Shown here piece after piece: positions 55,271 to 62,488 of a DNA stretch of 64,000 nt (within the stretch, counting starts at the first letter, position 1; each line of letters starts with the position of its first letter). Origin of the DNA: Oligoflexia bacterium (GTDB taxonomy: Bacteria; Bdellovibrionota; UBA1018); contig JARLHE010000024.1 of NCBI GenBank assembly GCA_031292385.1, positions 1 to 64,000 on the forward strand, in the 5' to 3' direction. The notes beneath the pieces are model-generated. The model saw only the letters and a program-made list of their open reading frames with translations, was not told the DNA's origin and searched no databases. Both the position numbers and the translations under genes were made by a program.

Positions 55271-56416
55271 TTAAATATAGATGTGCCAGAGAAAGTAGAT
55301 GTAATCGTAGAAGTCGGAATAGCCCATCCCTTTGTTCTGGCGCTGCTGATACTCGAGGCTCGCTTCAAGATGCGGTCTGGGAAACCACCAGATTCCCGCA
55401 CCGTAACGCTGTTCGAGCGTGTTGGGATTGGCGAATTGGGTTCGGGCGAATTCCTGGTCGATGATGAAATTCAAGCCCTGCACGATTTCGTAACCGAGTC
55501 TTGAAGTTTCGGCCATTCCCCACTCGACGGGGTTGTAACCTGGCGCGGTTTTGAGCGTGAGCGCTTGGAAGTCCATTTCGGTCAGAAGGTAAAAATGTTG
55601 CGTGAATCCCAACATTCCATAGGGGCCGATGACATTCCTTTTTTGCAAGTCGTTGGTCCCATAGAGGTAACTGAGGCCGACTTTTGAGCTGTCGCCGAGC
55701 GCGCGCGAGACGACGACCGATGCGCCGATATCCCGTTGCACCGAAGGATCATCGGGGCGTCCGAAAATCCCGGTTACCAAAACATTGTAAGTGTCGCCGA
55801 TATACGAGCCTTCGAGATTGTAGCTTTCCCCGTCGCCCAGGGGTTCGGGCTCATGGATGTTGAGCGTGTCGCGGATGAGGAGCGCGTGGTTCGGCGTTTG
55901 AATTCCGTACGCCGGGAAAAATCGGCCAAAGCGCAGCGCCAGCTGATCGGTCGCGTGGTACATGACGTAATGCGTGCGCGAGATCAGGTAGTCGCGTGCC
56001 GTGTTGGGAGCTGCTGGATCTTGGTAGCCCGCGCTCGCATCGAAGGTGAACGCTTTGTAGTTTGCCGCTGCCTCCAAATCGAGTTGCATGAACTGGTATT
56101 GCCCCTGCTCGAGCTTTGGCGTGTTTTCGTAGTAGTAGGCGCTTCGGTAATCGCCGCCCAGGTCGAGCCAATCCGGAGAGTTGATGAAATAGGCGGGTTT
56201 TTCCTCGCCCTCGTAGGCCCAGGTGCTGAGGACTTCGCGCGAAAGCTGCCTTCCGTAAGGCGTGAGGGTGCCGCCACCGGTGGGGCTCACGTGACAAGAG
56301 GTGCAATTCGTATAGCCATGCCGGACCATGTCCGGGTAGGCGAAAGCAGGTACCTCGCCGAAGAGCAGGAATCCGAGACCGAGTAAGCCGAAAAGGCGTA
56401 GGAAAGTTCCGATCAT
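55271..56416 (-). CDS. fused monohaem cytochrome-outer membrane barrel protein 2
   Basis: 381 residues. A signal peptide to ~Ala26, then HGYTNCTSCHVSPTGGGTLTPYGRQLSREVLSTW with the single haem site CTSCH at 38-42. The remainder is barrel-like: DLEAAANYKAFTF, THYVMYHATDQLALRFGRFFPAYG, LGDSSKVGLSYLYG, GFTQHFYLLTEMDFQAL and a terminal aromatic strand IYFLWHIYI. Paralogue of the protein at 53707-54882, same length and motif order. It probably exposes or buries one haem at the outer-membrane pore to exchange electrons with an external donor or acceptor. Second gene of the compact minus-strand unit starting at yceI. Confidence 0.78.
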   Translation of the reverse strand: MIGTFLRLFGLLGLGFLLFGEVPAFAYPDMVRHGYTNCTSCHVSPTGGGTLTPYGRQLSREVLSTWAYEGEEKPAYFINSPDWLDLGGDYRSAYYYENTPKLEQGQYQFMQLDLEAAANYKAFTFDASAGYQDPAAPNTARDYLISRTHYVMYHATDQLALRFGRFFPAYGIQTPNHALLIRDTLNIHEPEPLGDGESYNLEGSYIGDTYNVLVTGIFGRPDDPSVQRDIGASVVVSRALGDSSKVGLSYLYGTNDLQKRNVIGPYGMLGFTQHFYLLTEMDFQALTLKTAPGYNPVEWGMAETSRLGYEIVQGLNFIIDQEFARTQFANPNTLEQRYGAGIWWFPRPHLEASLEYQQRQNKGMGYSDFYDYIYFLWHIYI

Positions 56417-56470
56417 GCGGCTGAAGATAACTTCAGCCGCATGATTCTAAAACAGATATTTATGCATTAT

Positions 56471-57079
56471 TTATTTGCTCGCCGCGACTAGCGAGACCGG
56501 AGCGTTCGCGTCAACCGCGATATTGACTTCGTCGGCGACGGTAATTCCGGCGAAAACGGGGATCGCGATCGAATAATCGCTGATTTTCACCGTGAACTCG
56601 GCATGCACGACGGCATTTTTCGCATGATGTTCAATGCGGAGCGTGCCGGACACCGGCTTGGTGACTCCGTGCAGAGTCAGATTGCCTTTAAACGACGCGT
56701 TCTCTTGAGTGAATTCCTTGCTCACGTTGGTCGCGGGGATTCCGAGTTCGGTGATCGCGAGCTTAGCCTGAGGGAATTTTCCGGCCTCCAGGTATTTTTC
56801 CTTCATGTGGTTCGTGCGCATGGAGATTCCGGTATCAAGCGACGAAAGGTCGAGCGTGACGCTGCCGCCAACTCTTCCGTCATCACCCCAAGTCAAAACG
56901 CCCTTGGGGCTCGCGCCAGTGCCGTTGATCTTGATCGCGCTTGGACGCCCCACGGCGTGAAACGCACTGCTTCCGGTTGCGCGGTCGAAATCGATTTTCT
57001 CTTGAGATGCGTGCGCCGCAAAGGGCGCGGCAATCAAGAAAGCCAATGTCGCGGAAAAAAGACCTTTTTGTAATTTCAT
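56471..57079 (-). CDS. YceI family periplasmic lipid-binding protein
   Basis: 202 residues from ATG 57079 (AGAGGAGC ribosome site). A signal peptide to AAHAS is followed by a lipocalin-like YceI barrel: FDRATGSSAFHAVGRPSAIKINGTG, GSVTLDLSSLDTGISMRTNHMKEKYLEAGKFPQAKLAI (the conserved R..HM...FL core), GNLTLHGVTKPV. YceI proteins bind polyisoprenoids or quinones in the periplasm. It is the first gene of a minus-strand series that continues into the fused cytochrome-porins 54 bases later, so a quinone-related role in that electron path is plausible, though unproven. Confidence 0.9.
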   Translation of the reverse strand: MKLQKGLFSATLAFLIAAPFAAHASQEKIDFDRATGSSAFHAVGRPSAIKINGTGASPKGVLTWGDDGRVGGSVTLDLSSLDTGISMRTNHMKEKYLEAGKFPQAKLAITELGIPATNVSKEFTQENASFKGNLTLHGVTKPVSGTLRIEHHAKNAVVHAEFTVKISDYSIAIPVFAGITVADEVNIAVDANAPVSLVAASK

Positions 57080-57209
57080 TATTGCAGTCGCTCCTCTTTC
57101 ATCTGTTTTCCGGAATTTGTGCCGCAATGTCAAATGGGTCGGCGGCATTTCATCGCTCGCTTACGCTTTTATTACAAGGCGTCAGGAAAAGCCGCTCACG
57201 GTCACGCAA

Positions 57210-57239
57210 TTGAAAATGATAAATAAGTTCCCCTAAAGT
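57210..57239 (+). promoter_or_regulatory. possible promoter of the plus-strand monohaem lipoprotein
   Basis: TTGAAA (57210-57215), 18-base spacer, TAAAGT (57234-57239). It lies in the AT-rich part of the divergent region between yceI and the lipoprotein gene. Weak -10, so only a candidate. Confidence 0.35.
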
Positions 57240-57275
57240 ATGCCAAAGCATGCCAGGGCGCGAAGGAGCACCGTG

Positions 57276-57689
57276 ATGAAAAAGATATGGATAATCACTC
57301 TCATGATGACGGCCTTTTCAGCGTCGTTTTCCGGTTGCGGGTTTACTAACGAAAAGGGAACGTCGACTGGAACCGGGGGAGGCGCTCCCAATCCAACCAG
57401 CACATCCACGAGCAGTCCGACTCCGACTTCCGCGACCTTCACGCAGGTCAATCAACAGATTCTTCAGGTGTCCTGCGTTTCGTGCCATAGCGGTGGGCAG
57501 GCTCCCAATCTCTCTTCATACGACGGATTCGCGACGAACACCGCGTACGTGGTTCCAGGAGACGCCGCGACCAGCCTCATCTACACGATCACCGAAAGCG
57601 GGCAAATGCCTCCCGGTGGCCCGGCCTTAAGCGCGGCGCAAGAGCAGCTGCTCGCGAACTGGATCAATGCCGGGGCTCCGAATAACTGA
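57276..57689 (+). CDS. monohaem c-type cytochrome lipoprotein
   Basis: 137 residues from ATG 57276 with AGGAG eight bases upstream. Lipobox FSGC gives lipidated Cys21, followed by a Thr/Ser/Pro/Gly linker. One haem motif CVSCH, then SGGQAPNLSSYDG and ESGQMPPGGP, where Met is the likely distal ligand; the end reads EQLLANWINAGAP. It resembles the lipoprotein at 54879-55211 in design but has a longer linker. Divergent from the yceI-cytochrome unit with a ~200-base shared region, so both may respond to the same signal. Its stop touches the convergent LysR gene with no gap. Confidence 0.88.
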   Translation: MKKIWIITLMMTAFSASFSGCGFTNEKGTSTGTGGGAPNPTSTSTSSPTPTSATFTQVNQQILQVSCVSCHSGGQAPNLSSYDGFATNTAYVVPGDAATSLIYTITESGQMPPGGPALSAAQEQLLANWINAGAPNN

Positions 57690-58700
57690 TCACGCGCGCG
57701 TGACGGGATTGGGTCCGTAAGGAAAGTACCGCTCGAGCCAGTCGACGAGAACCCGGACTTTGGGCGGGAGATATTGGCGCGCGGGATAAATCGCGTAAAA
57801 ATCGAATTCCTTGCCCCATTCCGCTTCGGGCATGAACGGAACGAGGCTTTCTTGCTTCAGCTCGGGCTGTGCGACCAGAGGGGTGAGGAGTCCGACGCCG
57901 GCGCCGTGGATGATCATGTGCTTGACCGCCGTCATATTGTTGCCCCGAAAAACGATTTTCTTGGGCCGGATTTCGTGAGTTCTCCCGGCAATCGAAACTC
58001 GGATCGTCGGGCGGCTGGTTTCGAAGAAGAGATCCGATGAATAAAGGACCCACGGCAAATCATCGAGATCCTTGACCGGCATTTTTTGCTTCAGGAGGTT
58101 TTTGAGCCGGGGCGAGGCGTAGGCACTGTAGCGTACGGTGCCAATCTTGCGGCTTATCACGGTTTTTTCTTCGGGTTGAGTGGCGCGGATCAGCAGATCC
58201 AGGCCGGGATCGAGAGGACTGCGCTCGTTGGCGAAAAAATCCCACTCGAGCTCGATCTCCGGATAGGCCTTGAAAAAGCCGGGCAGGACTTTTTGCACGA
58301 GATATTGCCCGGTTTCGACCGGGCTTGATACGCGGACGACTCCTCGCGGTTTCATTCGGGTCGAGAGTAGGGAGTCCACCGCTTGTTCCAAGTGCTCGAG
58401 GCTGCGGCGAATCTCCTCGTAAAAGCGCTCGCCATCCTGGGTGAGCGAGACATTTCGGGTTGTTCTTTGAAGAAGCTGCACGCCGACGGAAGCCTCGAGG
58501 CGCACGATCCGCCGGCTGACCAGCGAGGTTTGAAGTCTCAGTTCCTGCGCAGCGCGGACAAAGCTTTTCAGTTCAGCGACCTTTACGAAAAGCCGCAACC
58601 TGCCGCCTTCGAAGCGTTCGATCGGCTTCGCGCTCTTCGGCGTATCCGCGGCTTTCGCGCCTTCGATCGGTCCGACGATCGGCGGCTGGCTGACGGTCAA
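57690..58700 (-). CDS. LysR-type transcriptional regulator with anomalous N terminus
   Basis: Helix-turn-helix: LRLFVKVAELKSFVRAAQELRLQTSLVSRRIVRLEASVGVQLLQRTTRNVSLTQDGERFY, then a LysR substrate-binding domain (VRVSSPVETGQYLVQKVLPGFF onward) of normal length. The LTTR signature is complete. The only start is a TTG at 58700, which puts ~27 non-LysR residues (TVSQPPIVGPIEGAKAADTP) before the domain; these are antisense to a transporter's motif C. Homology begins around IERFEG, where an ATG would be expected but ATC is found. The gene seems to have lost its own start and promoter in the rearrangement that also truncated the adjacent transporter. Expression is uncertain. Confidence 0.82.
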   Translation of the reverse strand: MTVSQPPIVGPIEGAKAADTPKSAKPIERFEGGRLRLFVKVAELKSFVRAAQELRLQTSLVSRRIVRLEASVGVQLLQRTTRNVSLTQDGERFYEEIRRSLEHLEQAVDSLLSTRMKPRGVVRVSSPVETGQYLVQKVLPGFFKAYPEIELEWDFFANERSPLDPGLDLLIRATQPEEKTVISRKIGTVRYSAYASPRLKNLLKQKMPVKDLDDLPWVLYSSDLFFETSRPTIRVSIAGRTHEIRPKKIVFRGNNMTAVKHMIIHGAGVGLLTPLVAQPELKQESLVPFMPEAEWGKEFDFYAIYPARQYLPPKVRVLVDWLERYFPYGPNPVTRA

Positions 58701-59769
58701 TTACAGCTGGCATTACATTTTCTATCTGAACCTGCTTCCCGGCGCGATCCTGGTCAGCGCCATCGCCTACGGCATCGACCCGAAGCCGATGAATCTCGAG
58801 CTGCTTAAAAAGGGGGATTGGGCCGGTATCACGTCGCTCGCGACTTTCCTGGGCTGCCTCACGTTCGTGCTGGAGGAGGGGAACCGCAAGGACTGGTTCG
58901 GATCGCCCGAGATCACATGGGCGGCGTTGATCTCCGCCGTATCTTTCGTGGTCTTTTTATTCATCGAGCTGACATCCAAAAACCCGGTGATCAATCTGCG
59001 ACTGCTTTTTCGAAGGAATTTCCGGACCGCGACCATCCTCGTGATGGCGCTCGGGATGGGCAGCTACGGCTCGGTTTATATCCTGCCTCTTTATCTCGCG
59101 ACGGTGCAGCGCTACGACGCGCTCCAGATCGGCCGGATCCTGATGTGGGTCGGGCTGCCGCAGCTTTTCATCGTGCCGTTTATTCCTCGCTTGTTGAAGC
59201 GGATGGACGCGCGCGTGATGATCGCGATGGGGATGTGCATTTTCGCGCTGAGCTGCTGGATCAATGCCTTTCTGAACCACGACATCGCCGGACCGCAGCT
59301 GATGTGGACCAATGTTCTGCGCGCGGTCGGCCAGCCTTTGATCATGACCCCGCTTTCGACGACCGCTTACGAGGGAATCGAGATGAGTGAGGTCGGGTCG
59401 GCGTCAGGTCTTTACAATATGATGAGAAACCTCGGCGGATCGATCGGGATCGGGTTGCTTGGCACTCTGCTCACGCGCCGCTATCAGTTTCACTTCAGTC
59501 GGATCGCCGAGTCGGTCTCGCAGATCGACCTTTCGGCGCAATCGCGGCTCGCGCAAACCGCCGCGAGCTTCGTTTCGAAGGGGTTCGACTCGGCGACCGC
59601 GCATATGCAGGCGATTCAGGCGATGGGAGCGGTTTTCAACCGCGAAGCCAACGTCATGGCATTCGGCGATTGTTTCTTTTTCATGTCCATCACTCTTTTC
59701 GTTGGCGCATCCCTGACTGTTTTCATGAAGAAAAGTTCGTCCGCTTCCGCGCCCGCCGGCGAGCATTGA
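58606..59769 (+). pseudogene. DHA2-type MFS exporter, 5'-truncated
   Basis: The frame is recognisably EmrB/DHA2-like from about SKRSIGFALFGVSAAFAPSIGPTIGG (motif C at ~58636-58680) to the TGA at 59767, covering helices ~5-14. The first ~130-140 residues with motif A (GxLaDrxGrk) are missing, because the LysR gene's 5' end meets it at ~58605-58620. ATG 58789 could give a 326-residue remnant, but it would lack the N-terminal half of the transporter and is unlikely to work. The remaining coding sequence shows no stops, so the loss is recent or due to misassembly. LysR/DHA2 pairs are commonly divergent. Confidence 0.8.
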
Positions 59770-59774
59770 GAAGC

Positions 59775-61412
59775 TTACGGATAGGGCGAGACGATCTGGA
59801 ACGGACGCATCATATCCATGTCCTCGTGCTCGAGAATATGGCAGTGATAGACATAGTATCCGGCGTAAGGGCCGAACGTCATGATGATCCGCGTGACGGT
59901 GCCGGGTTGGACCTGGACCACGTCTTTCCAGCCGACTTGGTTCGGATCCGGAGGCTGGGCAGCGCCGGCGTAAGTGATCTGTCCATTGTTTCCGTATTGC
60001 GCAAGATCAAAGGGCCGGTTGTCGAGAACCTGGAAATTCACCAGATGAATATGAAACGGGTGCATGCTCGTGGTCGTGTTGACGAGCTCCCAGATCTCGG
60101 TGGTTCCGAGAATCGGCGTTTCCGTAATGGGGTCTGACCAGCTTTTCCCGTTGAGCAGCATCATCTGCATATTTCCCGCCTGCGTCTGCTGAAGGGTGAT
60201 CCTTCGGGTCGTGACCGCCGTTTCGGGCGGGATAGCGGGGATGGGGCGTAACTGCATGGGAAGACTGCTCGTGTCCGGTTGAAGGACTTGGGGTCCCACC
60301 TTGAAGAGCATGATTTGCGGAAGCGGCATCTCGCCGTCGCCCGGATCAAGCGAGTTGTTTTGGAGCAGTAGGTTTTTCCCGCCGAATTGGGAAAAATCGA
60401 TGATGACATCCGCCCGCTCCGCCGGAGCCAGGTTCAGGCGGGGCGAGTCCGGGTTGCCCGGGTCGTTCAAGGTCAGCGTGTTGTCGAGAAAACCGCCGTC
60501 GGTTCCGATCTGGTAGATCGCCGGTCCCGCTTCGTGGGTGGTTAAATCGACGAGCTTCATCGCATAGGCGCGCGCGTTGGACGCGTTCAGGATGCGAAAC
60601 CGGTATTTGCGGGGCTCGACGTTCATGTACGGCCAGAGCTTGCCGTTCACGGCGACGGTGTTTCCGTAAAACTCGTTTGAGATGTCGGTTGTGTAATAAC
60701 GCGAACCATCCCCGTTGAACCCCATCGCCTGGAGGATTAGGGGGACTTCATAATCGCCCGAGGGCAAGTTCAGGAATTGCTCGAAATCGTCGCGAATGAG
60801 GTAGGCGCCGACGAGGCCCGCCGCGACGTTGCGGCCGGTGCTTGCCATCGCGTGGTCGTGGTACCAAAGCATGCGGGCGTCCTGGTCATTGGGGTACTCG
60901 CTGATCTGCTCTTGTCCCGGGACGATCCAGGCATCGGGCCAGCCGTCGTTATCGTGCACGCGATCCTGAATTCCGGGCTGTTCCACGACGGCGCCGTGAA
61001 GGTGAGTCACTGTTCTCACATCCGGCATCGAGCACATGCGGCTTAGGCCCGCGGGTAATTTAAAAATATGGGCCATCGGCAGCTGGTTCTGCCAGTGCAC
61101 GCGAAGCTTCTGCCCTTTCGCGACGATGATGGTGGGACCGGGCGAGCTGCCGTTGTATCCCCAGGAAGGGCTGGGCGGAAGATCGCGATGAAAGCTCGTT
61201 TGAAACTGGCCGATCGTCATCGTCAAATCCGCGGTATCTCCCCAGTTCATTTCCTGGCTCAAATCCACGACCGGCGGGATGGGCAGGGGATCGACGAATT
61301 TTTCGAAAGCCCCGGCTGCTTCCACATGGCTCGATAAGGGCGCGAAGGCTCCCAGTAGTCCGAATAAAATGGCCGGCAGCGCCTGGCTTTTTTTCAAGAT
61401 CATGAATTTCAT
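59775..61412 (-). CDS. three-domain multicopper oxidase
   Basis: 545 residues from ATG 61412. Signal peptide to ~VEAAG. All four copper-binding segments are intact: THLHGAVVEQPG, LWYHDHAMAS, HPFHIHLVNFQV and YHCHILEHEDMDMM (His-Cys-His with type 1 axial Met). Order and spacing fit CotA/bilirubin oxidase-type laccases, which oxidise phenols or metals such as Mn(II), Fe(II) or Cu(I) while reducing oxygen. No Met-rich insert of CueO type is seen. Its start overlaps the upstream exported protein's stop by four bases. In a window rich in outer-membrane cytochromes, a metal-oxidase role is worth testing, but substrate cannot be read from sequence. Confidence 0.93.
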   Translation of the reverse strand: MKFMILKKSQALPAILFGLLGAFAPLSSHVEAAGAFEKFVDPLPIPPVVDLSQEMNWGDTADLTMTIGQFQTSFHRDLPPSPSWGYNGSSPGPTIIVAKGQKLRVHWQNQLPMAHIFKLPAGLSRMCSMPDVRTVTHLHGAVVEQPGIQDRVHDNDGWPDAWIVPGQEQISEYPNDQDARMLWYHDHAMASTGRNVAAGLVGAYLIRDDFEQFLNLPSGDYEVPLILQAMGFNGDGSRYYTTDISNEFYGNTVAVNGKLWPYMNVEPRKYRFRILNASNARAYAMKLVDLTTHEAGPAIYQIGTDGGFLDNTLTLNDPGNPDSPRLNLAPAERADVIIDFSQFGGKNLLLQNNSLDPGDGEMPLPQIMLFKVGPQVLQPDTSSLPMQLRPIPAIPPETAVTTRRITLQQTQAGNMQMMLLNGKSWSDPITETPILGTTEIWELVNTTTSMHPFHIHLVNFQVLDNRPFDLAQYGNNGQITYAGAAQPPDPNQVGWKDVVQVQPGTVTRIIMTFGPYAGYYVYHCHILEHEDMDMMRPFQIVSPYP

Positions 61413-62359
61413 GGGCTCTGAAACGGGCCGGCCGCGCATTGTTCGCTAGCGTTGTCCCAGGCTTGCTGAAGAAGATACGTGGTTCCGTCCGACACCGTCA
61501 GGGTCGTGTTTTCCGAAGCGCAGAGATCGCCGATTTCCTCTCCGATGGTCGTGCTCCACGCGGACGGATAGGTGGGGCCGGTGTTTTGGTCGACCGCGGG
61601 GTCCGTCACCACTTCCACCAATTCATGTGAGGTCACCGAGGTCTGGTTCTCGAATTTGTTGTTACCCACTCCACAGCCGAAGGCGCAATTGCCGCCCAGG
61701 TCGGGGTGGACTCCGTAGAGGATCATCCCGTAGGCCGCTGATTTGTAATTATGGTGATAGCCGCAGAACACCTGGCACGACAGCGAGCCGCCCAGATCAA
61801 TGGTCATTCCGGCCGGGAAGTAGGTCATGAAAACGGTGTTGGCATCCGGGGCGGGAAGAGCTCCGATTTGGACCTGATGTTCCAGCTCCGCGCCGATCTC
61901 ATCATCGGTGATGGACAATTTCGCGTTCGCGGGCTGAATGGTGATCTGCCCGGCAAACTGGCCTCGCGCGATGTGTTGCTGCGTGCCGTTGCGTCCGTCG
62001 GCCGTGTTGATCGTCGTGTCGTATTCTTTGAGCATATCGAAGTAGCTGCTGTTGAGCGTGGCCGTGAGCATCCCTCCGATGCCGGTTTGAATCTGTGAGT
62101 CAACGGTGCCGCCCCACATGACGGCGTAGACCTTGGCTTGGGCGATCACCGGTCCTCCGTGATATTCGAGCCCTTTCTTGGATTTTCCGACGTCAATCAG
62201 AAGCTTTTCCTGGTTGAGCTGCTTCAGGTAGTCACGGGTGTATACGATCCCATAAGGCGCGGCCAGCGCGGATTGCGAAGTTTGCCCTAGAGAGGCTGCC
62301 AGGCTGGTTCCGAGAAAAGTTGCGATAACGGTTAGGCGCCATGCGATTGTTGATTTCAT
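61409..62359 (-). CDS. exported protein with SHELVE zincin-like motif, coupled to the multicopper oxidase
   Basis: 316 residues from ATG 62359 (an in-frame start at 62422 is less likely); signal peptide to ~ALAAP. The mature chain has VYAVMWGG, then GGNCAFGCGVGNNKFENQTSVTSHELVEVVTDPAV and GEEIGDLC, with several cysteines. HELVE could be a metal-binding HExxE. The SHELxExxTDP...GEEIGDLC pattern is reminiscent of the plant phosphate-induced/EXORDIUM-like family and related bacterial extracellular proteins; I hold this as tentative. Its stop overlaps the multicopper oxidase start (ATGA), so the two exported proteins are made together. Confidence 0.65.
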   Translation of the reverse strand: MKSTIAWRLTVIATFLGTSLAASLGQTSQSALAAPYGIVYTRDYLKQLNQEKLLIDVGKSKKGLEYHGGPVIAQAKVYAVMWGGTVDSQIQTGIGGMLTATLNSSYFDMLKEYDTTINTADGRNGTQQHIARGQFAGQITIQPANAKLSITDDEIGAELEHQVQIGALPAPDANTVFMTYFPAGMTIDLGGSLSCQVFCGYHHNYKSAAYGMILYGVHPDLGGNCAFGCGVGNNKFENQTSVTSHELVEVVTDPAVDQNTGPTYPSAWSTTIGEEIGDLCASENTTLTVSDGTTYLLQQAWDNASEQCAAGPFQSP

Positions 62360-62488
62360 TTTTATGCTTCCCCTTAGCGCCGCAGCAGAGAGCAATAGCG
62401 ATGCCAGGCGGCTCAATCGCAACTTATTGAAAACAGGGGGAGAGACATAACCGCTCTTGCGAGGTATCGTGCGTAATGGGGTATTTAG

